Below are positions 6,744 through 14,937 of a stretch of 64,000 bases of DNA, piece by piece; within the stretch, counting starts at the first letter, position 1, and each line of letters starts with the position of its first letter. The stretch is from Kribbella jejuensis. GTDB lineage: Bacteria > Actinomycetota > Actinomycetes > Propionibacteriales > Kribbellaceae. Made by a program: the position numbers and the translations under genes. The stretch covers positions 248,001 through 312,000 of the forward strand of contig NZ_VFMM01000003.1 in the NCBI RefSeq assembly GCF_006715085.1, given 5' to 3'. The notes under the pieces were generated by a model. It did not search any database and had not been told where the DNA came from. It worked only from the letters and a program-made list of their open reading frames with translations.

Positions 6744-9485
6744 TCAGTCGGATGACTGCACGTCCTTGAGCCGATCGGTCAGTACGGCGGCCAACTGCTG
6801 GCGGCTGGTCACTCCGAGCTTCGGGAACAGCCGGTACAGGTGCGAGCCGACCGTGCGGTGGGACAGGAAGAGCCGCTGGCCGATCTCGCGGTTGGACAGG
6901 CCCTGAGCAGCCAGTTCGGCAATCTGTGCCTCCTGCGGGGACAGCTGCTCGCGCCCACTGGACGTGGGGTGCCAGCCGCGCTCACCGGTCGCTCGCAGTT
7001 CCTGGTCGGCGCGCGCGGCCCACGGCTTGGCGCCGAGCGCGTCGAACGCGGTGCGGGCGGCCCGCAGCGGGTCGCGGGACTCGGTGACGCGTCGCCGGCG
7101 GCGCAACCAGCTGCCGTACGCGAGCTGGAGCCGAGCCTGGTGCCACGGGAACGGGCGCGCCGCGCCGGAGAGCGCCTTACCGAACAGCTCATCGGCGACT
7201 GCATCGTCGGCCAGCACGGCTCGGCAGTACTCCAGCGCGATCGTGGTGCCGATCGCGGGCGAGCCCTTGGCCCGTGCCACGACCGAGTCGACGACACCTG
7301 TGGCCTCGTCACGTACGCCGCTGCGGGTGGCGGCCTCGGCGAGGTAGCTGATCGTCCAGGCCTGCTGCACCCGCTGGTAGGCCGAGTCGGTGGGTACGAA
7401 CACCCGATGCAGTTCGGCGTACGCCTGGCTGGGCCGATCCGCGGCGAGTTCCCCGATGCCGCGGGCGAGCTGCGCTCCGGCCAACAGCGACGAGCTCGCG
7501 TTCGGCAGTTGGAGTGCGATCTGTTCGGCCTGCAGGAGGAGCGCGGGCGGCGCACTCCAGTGCCCGCCGACGGCGCCGATGAAGGCCGCCGCGATTCGCG
7601 CCGTACCGGCCCAGACCCGCTGGCCGGTTTCGTCCGCGAGCCGGATCCCCTCGTCGGCGGACCGGGCCACGTCGAAGACGCCGAGGTTGATCTCCGCCCA
7701 CGAGCGGATCGCGAGGGCCTCGGCGAGCAGGCTCAACCGCCCGTCGGCGCGCAGGTCGTTGACGGCGGTCGACAGCAGGGAGTCGGCCCGCAGGAAGTCG
7801 CCGCCGCAGAACGCCGCGATGCCGAGCAGCGCCGCGACGTCCGCCCGTCCGCCGTCGTCCGGCGGTGTCCGGTCGAGCTGCTCGATGACCGCCCCGTTCA
7901 GCTCGAGCGAGTCGGCGAGTCCGAGTACGGCGAGCACGCGTGGATCGCCCGACGGCACCGAAACGTCGTGCGTCGCGCTGACGATGTCCCGCCGGACCAG
8001 GTCACCGGGATCGCGCCACCACACCCGGCGCGCGGCTCCGAACAGCAGCTGCATGGCAAGGTCCGCGTCACCGTCGCCGGAAGCGCGCCGCGCCAGCTGC
8101 ACCAGATGGCGGATCTCGGTCGGTTCACTCGTGGCACCGTCATGGAAGACGCCGGTCAACCTGGTCAGTCGTGACCGGTCCCGCGGGCGCAGGGTCGTCC
8201 GGGCGACCCGGGAGGTCACCTGCTCGACCTGGGCGAACCCGCCGAGCTCGTACCCCAGTTCAGCGGCGCTGATCAGCCGCCCGGCCTCGTCCAGCGGGTC
8301 GGGACTCAGCGCGGCCGCTCGTTCGAGCCTCGCCAGCGCCGTCGCGAACGCGCCTCGGCGCTGCGCCTCGGCCGCCGCTTCCTCGAGCTCCGCGGCGACG
8401 GCTTCGTCGCGCCCGGACACCGAACCGGCCCGATGCCAGACAGCTCGGTCCGGTACGCCGGACAGGATCGTCGCCAGCGCGGCGTGCACCTGCCGTCGCC
8501 GGTCCGGCGTCATCGCCCGCCGAAGGGCCGAGCCGATCAGCGGGTGGGCGATCGCGTACTCCGAACCCGACTGCGTGAGCAGGCCGAATTCGAGCACCCG
8601 CCAGACAGCGTCCCGGTCGACTGCGGTGCCCGCGACGATCGCTGCGGCGGCGAGAACCGGTTCCAGTTCGTCGCCGTCGTCGAGCGCCGCCACGTCGACC
8701 ACCGCGCGGCCGACCGGATCCAGCTCGTCGGCGCGCGCGGTGAACGCCCGCTCCAGCCGCGCGGTCATCGGCAGTTCCTCGTCCGTGCCGGTGTCCGGCG
8801 TACTCGCGAACTCGAGGAGCGCGAGCGGATTGCCGCCGGACTGCGCGACGATGCGGTCGCGGTGCGCCGAGGTCAGGTCGGGTGCGTGGTACCGCAGCAG
8901 CGCCTGCGAGTCCTCCGCCGCCAGCCCAGCGACGCGGGTCCAGGTGGTCGTCCGGTCGTCGCCGAGCAGCTGCGACTCCGACCGTGAGGTACTGAGCAGA
9001 ATCACCCGCTCCGCGGCGATCCGCCGCGCCACGAACGCCAGCGTGTCGACCGAGGCGCGGTCCATCCACTGCAGGTCGTCGAGGCAGACCAGGACAGGGA
9101 TCTCCGCGGCCGCCTCGACGAGGAGGTCCAGCACCGCCAGCGAGGTGAAGAACGGGTTGACCTCGGGCGCCTCGACCAGTCCGAAACCGGCCAGCAGAGA
9201 CTGACGTTGCGGCGCAGGCATCCCGGACACGCGCGGCAGGATCGGCGCGAGCACTTGGTGCAGTACGGCGTACGGCAGTTGGGACTCCGACTGGATGCCA
9301 CGGGCGCGCAGTACGGTGAAGCCGGCGGTCTCGGCGTACGTCGCGATCCGCGCCTGCAGGGCGCTCTTGCCGACGCCCGGCTCACCGGTGAGCCCGATCG
9401 AGACGCCGCGGCTGTCCACCTCGTCGAGATAGCGCTGCAGTTCGTGCAGAACCCCCTCGCGACCGAAGAGCCTGGTCAGCGTCAT
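6744..9485 (-). CDS. Large ATP-binding LuxR-family regulator (LAL type)
   Basis: A 913-residue STAND-type regulator. The N-terminal AAA-like ATPase has Walker A GEPGVGKSALQ near residue 40 and a Walker B-like LVCLDDLQWMD near 125; a long helical tetratricopeptide-like middle follows; the last 65 residues form a LuxR helix-turn-helix (LSPQEAQIAELAAQGLSNRE, then HRTVGSHLYR). LAL proteins usually activate nearby metabolic or antibiotic genes after ligand binding. The ATG at 9485 is chosen because family proteins begin just before the LFGREGVL motif; upstream in-frame sequence overlaps the sigma-factor promoter. It is divergent from the SigE-family gene. Target genes are not evident. Confidence 0.92.
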   Translation of the reverse strand: MTLTRLFGREGVLHELQRYLDEVDSRGVSIGLTGEPGVGKSALQARIATYAETAGFTVLRARGIQSESQLPYAVLHQVLAPILPRVSGMPAPQRQSLLAGFGLVEAPEVNPFFTSLAVLDLLVEAAAEIPVLVCLDDLQWMDRASVDTLAFVARRIAAERVILLSTSRSESQLLGDDRTTTWTRVAGLAAEDSQALLRYHAPDLTSAHRDRIVAQSGGNPLALLEFASTPDTGTDEELPMTARLERAFTARADELDPVGRAVVDVAALDDGDELEPVLAAAAIVAGTAVDRDAVWRVLEFGLLTQSGSEYAIAHPLIGSALRRAMTPDRRRQVHAALATILSGVPDRAVWHRAGSVSGRDEAVAAELEEAAAEAQRRGAFATALARLERAAALSPDPLDEAGRLISAAELGYELGGFAQVEQVTSRVARTTLRPRDRSRLTRLTGVFHDGATSEPTEIRHLVQLARRASGDGDADLAMQLLFGAARRVWWRDPGDLVRRDIVSATHDVSVPSGDPRVLAVLGLADSLELNGAVIEQLDRTPPDDGGRADVAALLGIAAFCGGDFLRADSLLSTAVNDLRADGRLSLLAEALAIRSWAEINLGVFDVARSADEGIRLADETGQRVWAGTARIAAAFIGAVGGHWSAPPALLLQAEQIALQLPNASSSLLAGAQLARGIGELAADRPSQAYAELHRVFVPTDSAYQRVQQAWTISYLAEAATRSGVRDEATGVVDSVVARAKGSPAIGTTIALEYCRAVLADDAVADELFGKALSGAARPFPWHQARLQLAYGSWLRRRRRVTESRDPLRAARTAFDALGAKPWAARADQELRATGERGWHPTSSGREQLSPQEAQIAELAAQGLSNREIGQRLFLSHRTVGSHLYRLFPKLGVTSRQQLAAVLTDRLKDVQSSD

Positions 9486-9552
9486 GCACAGAGCATGCGC
9501 TGTCGGTCGCCTTTCCTCCAAGCGGTGACCTGTTGCTGCGTGCAAGGTGGGA

Positions 9553-9584
9553 TGCAACCAACTTCGGCCTGGGAGGCGTGTCTA
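9553..9584 (+). promoter_or_regulatory. Candidate ECF-type promoter of the SigE-family sigma operon
   Basis: TGCAACC at 9553-9559 and CGTGTCTA at 9577-9584, 17 bp apart, lie 28 bp before the sigma-factor start. An AAC-type -35 with a GTCT-type -10 is the usual form for ECF sigma factors, so autoregulation is plausible. Seen by eye only. Confidence 0.4.
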
Positions 9585-9611
9585 ACCCGGTATCGAGGAT
9601 CGGGAGGACAG

Positions 9612-10106
9612 ATGAGTGACCGGGACGCCGCGTTCGAGGCGTACTTCGCCGCACGTTCGGACGCCATGCGGGGGACGGCGTACCTGCTGTGCGGTGACTG
9701 GCATCGGGCCGAGGACCTGGTTCAGCAGACGTTCACGAAGATCTACCTGGCGTGGCGGCGGATTCATCGGCACGAGGTGATGGACAGCTACACCCGGCAG
9801 ACGCTCGTCCGAACGTTCCTGTCCGAGCGGCGGCGGGGATGGTTCCGGCACGAGTCCGTCGGGTCGCCCGACGCGGACCGGCCGGCACCGTCGTCCGGCC
9901 ACGCCGACGAGCGGCTGCTGTTGCTGGACGCGCTCGCCAAGGTGCCGCCGAGGCAACGGGCGGTGCTGGTCCTGCGGTACTGGGAGGACCAGTCCGTCGA
10001 GCAGACCGCCGCGCTGCTCGATTGCTCGGCAGGAACTGTCAAGAGCCAGGCCGCGCGCGGGCTGACGACACTGCGCGGCCTGCTTGATGAGGAGAAGGTT
10101 CGATGA
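9612..10106 (+). CDS. SigE-family RNA polymerase sigma factor (ECF)
   Basis: A 164-residue sigma-70 factor holding only regions 2 and 4. Region 2 spans about residues 10-75 (YLLCGDWHRAEDLVQQTF), and region 4 about 100-160 with ALAKVPPRQRAVLVLRYWED and the helix-turn-helix ending in SAGTVKSQAARGL. The length and sequence fit the SigE family common in actinobacteria. The ATG follows GGGAGGAC. The next gene starts in its stop codon (ATGA at 10103-10106) and encodes a one-pass membrane protein that may act as its anti-sigma factor. Confidence 0.92.
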   Translation: MSDRDAAFEAYFAARSDAMRGTAYLLCGDWHRAEDLVQQTFTKIYLAWRRIHRHEVMDSYTRQTLVRTFLSERRRGWFRHESVGSPDADRPAPSSGHADERLLLLDALAKVPPRQRAVLVLRYWEDQSVEQTAALLDCSAGTVKSQAARGLTTLRGLLDEEKVR

Positions 10107-10993
10107 ACGAAGACGAGCTCACTGAGGCGCTGCACGACGTCATGGTGCGCACCACACCGCCGCCGCCGATGGATCCCGCGGGTGCGCTGATCCGGGCCCG
10201 CCGGGCGCGCAAACGACGTACGGCGGTGGTGACCACGGCCGCCGTCGCCGCCCTGGTGGCCGGTGTCGGGGCGGCTCCCGCGGTGCTCGCACACCACAAC
10301 CGGTCGGCCGGTCCGATGGTGGCGGGTCTCCCCAGCGCGACGGGGCCGGTGCCCACGCCGAAGTCTTCGGCCACCGTGACATCCACCGCGACGTCTACCG
10401 TGACGCCGACGACCGCGCCGACGACCCGGAAGTCCGGCGACCCATGGCCGGAGGGTCAGGTGGACCGTACGGCGTCCGCGGGGCCGCGCGCCGACCGGGC
10501 CGTGGCGTTGATGCGCGACGTGAAGGCTTCGGTGCCGGCCGGGTTCAGCGCGCCGAACCTGAAGTACCCGGACGGTCGTGCGATGGGGTGGCCGCAGGCG
10601 CAGTACGCCTCCAGCGACGGGGAGCCGGACTACTGGGAGTACCAGGCTCTCGTGCCGGTGCAGAAGGGCAACCGGGTCGGCGAGCTGGTCGTCCAGTCGA
10701 CGACACCCGATGGAAAACCGGCAGTGTCACCGTGCAAACTGGCGTTCTGGAGTGAGCGGGGCGCGTGCAGCATCGTGGACGTCGGCGGCAAGAAGGTCGG
10801 CGTGATGACCACGAACGGCAAGGGCAGCTTCGACCAGGTCGCCGCCTACCGCTATCCCGACGGCACCGTCGTCATCGCCGCCCAGTCGAAGAAAAGCGGC
10901 GACGAGACCCGGCCTCCGCTGACCCAACCCATCTTCACCACCGACCAACTGGCCGCGTTGGTCACCGCGCCAAAGTTCAAGATCAGCAACTGA
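10103..10993 (+). CDS. Membrane-anchored protein, likely partner of the SigE-family factor
   Basis: A 296-residue protein with a cytoplasmic N-terminus (DELTEALHDVMVRTTPPPPM), an RRARKRR stop-transfer cluster near residue 35, one hydrophobic segment (about 40-60), a long Thr/Pro/Ser linker (about 75-115) and an extracytoplasmic domain with few cysteines. This topology, and the 4-bp overlap with the sigma gene, is that of anti-sigma or sensor partners of SigE-family factors. The usual zinc anti-sigma HxxxCxxC motif is not visible, so inhibition of the sigma factor is inferred only from position. A strong hairpin follows the stop codon. Confidence 0.75.
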   Translation: MNEDELTEALHDVMVRTTPPPPMDPAGALIRARRARKRRTAVVTTAAVAALVAGVGAAPAVLAHHNRSAGPMVAGLPSATGPVPTPKSSATVTSTATSTVTPTTAPTTRKSGDPWPEGQVDRTASAGPRADRAVALMRDVKASVPAGFSAPNLKYPDGRAMGWPQAQYASSDGEPDYWEYQALVPVQKGNRVGELVVQSTTPDGKPAVSPCKLAFWSERGACSIVDVGGKKVGVMTTNGKGSFDQVAAYRYPDGTVVIAAQSKKSGDETRPPLTQPIFTTDQLAALVTAPKFKISN

Positions 10994-10998
10994 CCGCG

Positions 10999-11033
10999 GA
11001 TCGGGAGCCGGTGCAGGTGACCGGCTCCCGATC
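10999..11033 (+). terminator. GC-rich hairpin after the sigma operon
   Basis: A perfect 14-bp stem (GATCGGGAGCCGGT at 10999-11012, with its complement at 11020-11033) and a 7-nt loop begins 6 bp after the stop. There is no T-run, as often in actinobacterial terminators. It ends only 12 bp before the next start. Confidence 0.65.
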
Positions 11034-11045
11034 TAGCATCCTCGG

Positions 11046-11444
11046 GTGAGTAAAGCCGAGATCGATCGACTGACCGCCGAGTTCTTCGGAGCCTTCGACA
11101 ACCGCGACGGGAAGGTTGCCGACGTCGACCGGATCCGGCGAGTGATGCTCCCCGAGGGCGTCATCGTTTGCACGGCACCGCAGTACGCCGTCTACAGCGT
11201 GGAGAACTTCATCGAGCCACGCAGGGCGCTGCTCTCCGACGGACGCCTCACGGAGTTCTCCGAATGGGAGGTCTCCGAGCGGACCCAGGTGGACGGTGAC
11301 CTGGCAGTGCGCTTCAGCGAATACGCCAAGTCAGGCGTCCGGGAGGGCCGGCCCTTCGAGGGCACGGGCGCCAAGACGCTGCAATTCGTCCGCTCGCCCG
11401 AAGGTTGGCGAATCTCGGCCGTTGCTTGGTACGACCACCCCTAA
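11046..11444 (+). CDS. SnoaL/DUF4440-like protein (NTF2 fold)
   Basis: A 132-residue protein that reads like a small alpha+beta NTF2-type barrel: an N-terminal helix (IDRLTAEFFGAFDNRD), a middle ending in ERTQVDGDLAVRFSEY, and the family-like C-terminus LQFVRSPEGWRISAVAWYD. Proteins of this kind are small cyclases, isomerases or orphan ligand binders. The start is a GTG at 11046 just after the hairpin terminator, with little space for a ribosome binding site, so a leaderless or alternative start is possible. It is convergent with the next gene, 9 bp apart. No specific function can be given. Confidence 0.7.
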   Translation: MSKAEIDRLTAEFFGAFDNRDGKVADVDRIRRVMLPEGVIVCTAPQYAVYSVENFIEPRRALLSDGRLTEFSEWEVSERTQVDGDLAVRFSEYAKSGVREGRPFEGTGAKTLQFVRSPEGWRISAVAWYDHP

Positions 11445-11453
11445 AGGCGCGAA

Positions 11454-12014
11454 TCAGTGGAGCATGGTGAGGACGTCCCGCCAGGCGCTGGTTGACGCGG
11501 CGGGGGAGTAGTCGGGGTGGGACTCGTCGGTGAAGTAGTGGCCCGCGTCGGCGTACTCGCGGATCACGGCGACCGCGCCCGCCTCCTCCGCGGTACGACG
11601 GAACGCTTCGACTTGGTCCGGTGGGACGAAACGGTCGCCGGCCGCGTAGTGCAGCTGGACCGGCGTTCCGGGACGTACGCCGGGTGGAACCGGGGCCGGA
11701 GCGTGCAGGCATACGACCGCCGCCGCGCCCAGACGATTCGGCCACACCTCGCCGATCACGCCGACGCCCATCGAGAAGCCGATCAGCACGGCGTCGTCCG
11801 GCACCCGCGACAACGCGTCGTACGCCCGTCCGGTGATCGTCGGCCAGCCGATATCGGCCATCAACGCGAACCCCGCCTCGATCTCGGGCACCGCGGTCCG
11901 GCCACCGAACAGATCGGGCAGAGAGACCTGATGCCCGAGGGCCCGCAACCGCTCCGCCGCCGCCACCTCAACCGCCCGCAGCCCCCACATCGAATGGAAC
12001 AGCACGATGTCCAT
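11454..12014 (-). CDS. Dienelactone hydrolase family protein
   Basis: A compact 186-residue alpha/beta hydrolase. The N-terminus IVLFHSMWGLRA resembles the dienelactone-hydrolase start; the nucleophile motif is GFSMGVGV near residue 98, with Ser rather than the Cys of true dienelactone hydrolases; LHYAAGDRFVPP provides the Asp near 140 and DAGHYF the His near 165. The ATG at 12014 starts directly at the first strand; longer in-frame versions extend into the ABC permease region. Substrate unknown. It lies 32 bp downstream of the ABC permease gene on the same strand and could be the last gene of that operon. Confidence 0.8.
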   Translation of the reverse strand: MDIVLFHSMWGLRAVEVAAAERLRALGHQVSLPDLFGGRTAVPEIEAGFALMADIGWPTITGRAYDALSRVPDDAVLIGFSMGVGVIGEVWPNRLGAAAVVCLHAPAPVPPGVRPGTPVQLHYAAGDRFVPPDQVEAFRRTAEEAGAVAVIREYADAGHYFTDESHPDYSPAASTSAWRDVLTMLH

Positions 12015-12046
12015 TCCCCGAGTCTCCCAGGACGCGACCTGACGTT

Positions 12047-12739
12047 TCAGCCGGCGAACCCGAGGCCTGCCGTATGTGGTTTGTAGGCAACGAGTAATGC
12101 GCTCGCCAGGTGTCGTACCGGGAAGATTTCCCCGATGTCCGCCAGCCAGCGCGGCAGTGCCGGGACGGCGACGAACACTCCAGAAATGAAGTAGAGCGGC
12201 AGCATGAACGCCATCGCCGCCGGCAACGCGGCATCCTCGTTGCGGACGATCGACGTGAGCGCATAGCCCAGACAGCAGAAGGATGCGGCGCCGACCACCA
12301 CGGTGACCGCGAGGGCCAATGCGGTGCGACCGGGGACGTGGGCGCCGTACGCGATCCACCCGAGCCCGAGCAGTACGGCGGCCATGACGACCGCGACGAG
12401 TACGGCGGTGAGGACGCGACCGGCGATCACCGAACCGGCTGGGACCGGGGTTGCGCGGCGGCGCTTCAGCACGCCCCGTTCGCGCTGTGCGGTCACCGAA
12501 GCCGCGAGGTTGCCGAAGCAGGCCGCGATGACTCCGAGCGCGATGATGCTGGGTACGTAGTACTCCGAGGTACTGATGGATCCACCCGCGACCCGGGTCC
12601 GGTTTCCGCTGCCGCCGAACACCGACGCGAAGATGACCAGGAACAACACCGGCAGCGCGAGCGTGAAGAACTGCGATTGGCGATTGCGGAGAAACGCACG
12701 GAGCTCGTAGCCGCTCAGGTACACCGCCATCCTGATCAT
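12047..12739 (-). CDS. ABC-2 type transporter permease
   Basis: A 230-residue integral membrane protein with about six hydrophobic segments. It opens with AVYLSGYELRAFLRNRQSQFF followed by the first membrane span and has the ABC-2 signature region (AASVTAQRERGVLKRRRATP) near residue 85. It exports a drug, lipid or other small molecule with the ATPase encoded just upstream. The ATG at 12739 overlaps the ATPase stop by 4 bp and follows GAGGTG. The ATPase in this operon lacks its first strand, so the exporter may not work. Confidence 0.9.
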   Translation of the reverse strand: MIRMAVYLSGYELRAFLRNRQSQFFTLALPVLFLVIFASVFGGSGNRTRVAGGSISTSEYYVPSIIALGVIAACFGNLAASVTAQRERGVLKRRRATPVPAGSVIAGRVLTAVLVAVVMAAVLLGLGWIAYGAHVPGRTALALAVTVVVGAASFCCLGYALTSIVRNEDAALPAAMAFMLPLYFISGVFVAVPALPRWLADIGEIFPVRHLASALLVAYKPHTAGLGFAG

Positions 12740-13614
12740 CGCTGCACCTCGGCGCCGGTGGATTCGGTCAACGAGAGGTAGACCTCTTCGAGCGTCGGGC
12801 GATGGACGTCGAGATCGGGGAGGTCGACGCCGCGGCCGACTGCCCAGTTCCCCAGCAGTTGGAGATGGCTGAGGGGACTGTCGCTGCGGATGACCGTCGA
12901 TCCTCCCGGCCCGGGCTCGACCAAGCGGTACAGCCGCGGAGGAAGTTCCTCCGATTTCACCTGCTGAGGGAGTGTGAACCTGATGGCAGTGGTCATGTGG
13001 TTCCGTCCACCGAGCGTGCGCGGTGTGCCCTCGGCAACGACCTGCCCGGCGGACAGCACCATGATCCGGTCGGCCAGGTACTCCGCCTCGTCCAGGTAAT
13101 GCGTGGTGAGGAACACCGTTTTCCCGAGCCGACGCAGCCCGGCGACGACGTTCCAGGCGGCGCGGCGGGCGGCCGGGTCGAAACCAGTGGTCGGCTCGTC
13201 CAGGAAGATGAGCTCCGGGTCGCCGATGAGTGCCAGCGCGAAGTCGAGCCGGCGTTGCTGGCCGCCCGACAGCCTGGTTGCGAGCGCGCCGGCCTTCTCG
13301 GTGAGGCCGACCAGCGCGAGGGTCTCGTCGACGTCGCGCGGTGCACGGTAGAACCCGGCGTACATCGCCAGGCACTCCCTGACGGACAAGCCCGGCTCAG
13401 GCTGGGACTCCTGCAGGACGATGCCCACCCGATTCCGCCAGGCGGCACCTGCTGTCGCGGGATCTTGCCCCAGCACGGAAACCTGCCCTGCTGTGCGCTG
13501 CAGGAAGCCTTCGAGGATCTCCACCGTCGTGGTCTTGCCGGCTCCGTTCGGTCCGAGGCAAGCGAAGATCTCGCTTAGTGGACGCTGTCCACCAGGGTTG
13601 TCACCGTCCGGCAA
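12736..13614 (-). CDS. ABC transporter ATPase, N-terminally truncated
   Basis: A DrrA-like ATPase of 292 residues. Walker A LGPNGAGKTTT is at residues 19-29, LSGGQQRRL forms the signature, LIFLDEPTTG is Walker B, and HYLDEAEYLAD holds the switch His. Homologues carry about 30 residues (first strands and the aromatic A-loop that stacks on adenine) before EIF; here they are replaced by 13 unrelated residues. The only in-frame start before Walker A is a TTG at 13614, overlapping the tetR stop by 14 bp. The swap occurs right at the GTGGAC palindrome at 13578-13592. It is probably a damaged gene, although downstream coupling to the permease is intact. Confidence 0.75.
   Translation of the reverse strand: MPDGDNPGGQRPLSEIFACLGPNGAGKTTTVEILEGFLQRTAGQVSVLGQDPATAGAAWRNRVGIVLQESQPEPGLSVRECLAMYAGFYRAPRDVDETLALVGLTEKAGALATRLSGGQQRRLDFALALIGDPELIFLDEPTTGFDPAARRAAWNVVAGLRRLGKTVFLTTHYLDEAEYLADRIMVLSAGQVVAEGTPRTLGGRNHMTTAIRFTLPQQVKSEELPPRLYRLVEPGPGGSTVIRSDSPLSHLQLLGNWAVGRGVDLPDLDVHRPTLEEVYLSLTESTGAEVQR
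13578..13592. promoter_or_regulatory. Palindrome GTGGAC-N3-GTCCAC, site A
   Basis: GTGGAC-GCT-GTCCAC, preceded by CTTA. One of six copies between 13.5 and 19.7 kb. This copy lies inside the start of the truncated ATPase gene, where family sequence ends and foreign sequence begins. The others are intergenic. Confidence 0.55.
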
Positions 13615-14191
13615 GCGTTCGCGAGGTGGCCCGGATCATCCGCACGAGGTCGTCGCGGCCGGTCGGCCGGCCCGCATCGAGCCAGGAGAGGATCAACTCG
13701 ATGGCCAGCTTGGGAATGAGGCCGGCCACCCAGCGACGATGCGCCTCGTCCGGCAAGACGTCGGTCAGATACGTCTCGGTGATGCGCGCCGCAAGGCGGA
13801 TGCGTTCCTCGGTGTAGGTGGCGAACTCCGGTTCGTGCTGGGCATGCCTGAACAGCAACCGGAAGCCGTCAGGGTCGTCGCATGCCGCGTCGACCAACGC
13901 CCGCACGGTCTGCTCGTCGTACTGGTCGGGCGATCCGAGGCGTTCGCGCAGCCGCTCCTGGGTGTCGTCCAGGACTCCTTGGTACAGCTCGGTCTTCGAC
14001 GCGAAGTGCCGATAGATGATCGCGCGGGTCACACCCGCCTCGCGGGCCACGTCCTCCAGGCCGGTAGCGGCAAAACCCTGGCGCGCGAACGCGGTCGCGG
14101 CGGCCTGGAGCAGTTGGGCCCGCCGCCGGTCTCTCGGCAGCAGCCGCCGCCTGTTCTGCGCAGTTTCCTCGACTTCGGTCATGCCGCTCAT
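13601..14191 (-). CDS. TetR/AcrR family regulator
   Basis: A 196-residue repressor. The N-terminal helix-turn-helix spans about residues 18-65 (RRAQLLQAAATAFARQGFAA, then VTRAIIYRHFASKTELYQ); the rest is the ligand-binding helical domain. The ATG at 14191 follows GAGGTG with good spacing; the longer ORF would begin inside the operator. A perfect 30-bp palindrome at 14203-14232 lies between this gene and the divergent membrane-protein/P450 operon, so the regulator most likely controls both. The truncated ABC ATPase gene follows immediately downstream. Confidence 0.9.
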   Translation of the reverse strand: MSGMTEVEETAQNRRRLLPRDRRRAQLLQAAATAFARQGFAATGLEDVAREAGVTRAIIYRHFASKTELYQGVLDDTQERLRERLGSPDQYDEQTVRALVDAACDDPDGFRLLFRHAQHEPEFATYTEERIRLAARITETYLTDVLPDEAHRRWVAGLIPKLAIELILSWLDAGRPTGRDDLVRMIRATSRTLAGR

Positions 14192-14202
14192 CCTTGCACC
14201 TC

Positions 14203-14232
14203 TGATGTGTACACTCCCAAGTGTACACATCA
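14203..14232. promoter_or_regulatory. Perfect 13+13-bp inverted repeat, likely TetR operator
   Basis: Arms TGATGTGTACACT (14203-14215) and AGTGTACACATCA (14220-14232) around a 4-bp spacer. It sits 11 bp from the tetR start and 23 bp from the divergent start at 14256, ideal for one repressor shutting both promoters. It is unrelated to the GTGGAC palindromes. Confidence 0.8.
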
Positions 14233-14255
14233 ATGCCTACACATTGGAGTCCAGG

Positions 14256-14933
14256 ATGACGAGTTGGAGTGCGCCTCCACGGCTAGGAGTCGGCCTGCTG
14301 TCGAATCGGGCACTGCGGCTGAACATCGTCGCGCCGGTGGCCGCGTACTGGGTGCTCTCGAAGCGCGGCATGAGCACGGTGGATGCGCTGGCGCTCTCGG
14401 CGGTCTTCCCGGCGGCGGGTGGCGTGCTGGCCATGCTGCGGAACCGCAGGGTCGAGCCGCTAGCCGTGCTGTCGCTCGGAGCGATCGCTATCGGGCTGGC
14501 CGTCGGGCTCCTCTTCCATGACGGACGGATCCTGCTGGTCAAGGAGTCGTTCACCAGCGGTGCCCTCGGCCTGGTGTGCCTCGGCTCGCTCTTGACACGT
14601 AAGCCGGCGATCTTTGTGCTCAGGCGGCGGCTGTTCGTCCCGGACGATTCCGAGGCTCAGGCCGAGTACGACGGCAGCTGGCAATCGCGAGCCGTACAGG
14701 CCGAGGCTCGCCGGACCACGGCGATCTGGGGAATCGCACTGCTGGCCGAGGCCGCCGTACGCGTTGGCCTGTCCTACCTGCTGCCCGTCGGGACGATGGT
14801 GACGATCTCGCCGCTGTTGGCGCCGGTCCTCCTCGGTCCGCTCGCCGTGTGGAACCTGCGGCCCCGCCAGGACCGGCTCGGCGAAGCGGCAACCCCGGAC
14901 ACCCCCGTCCCGAGCCGATCGAATCAGGAGTAG
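14256..14933 (+). CDS. VC0807-like integral membrane protein
   Basis: A 225-residue membrane protein with about six hydrophobic segments. The start (LLSNRALRLNIVAPVAAYWV) and the later segment TSGALGLVCLGSLLTRKPA resemble the VC0807 family of uncharacterised bacterial membrane proteins. The ATG follows TTGGAGT. It is the first gene of an operon with the P450, 4 bp apart, controlled from the palindrome at 14203-14232. Function unknown; it may move a substrate or product of the P450, which is a guess from position. Confidence 0.75.
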   Translation: MTSWSAPPRLGVGLLSNRALRLNIVAPVAAYWVLSKRGMSTVDALALSAVFPAAGGVLAMLRNRRVEPLAVLSLGAIAIGLAVGLLFHDGRILLVKESFTSGALGLVCLGSLLTRKPAIFVLRRRLFVPDDSEAQAEYDGSWQSRAVQAEARRTTAIWGIALLAEAAVRVGLSYLLPVGTMVTISPLLAPVLLGPLAVWNLRPRQDRLGEAATPDTPVPSRSNQE

Positions 14934-14937
14934 GAGG

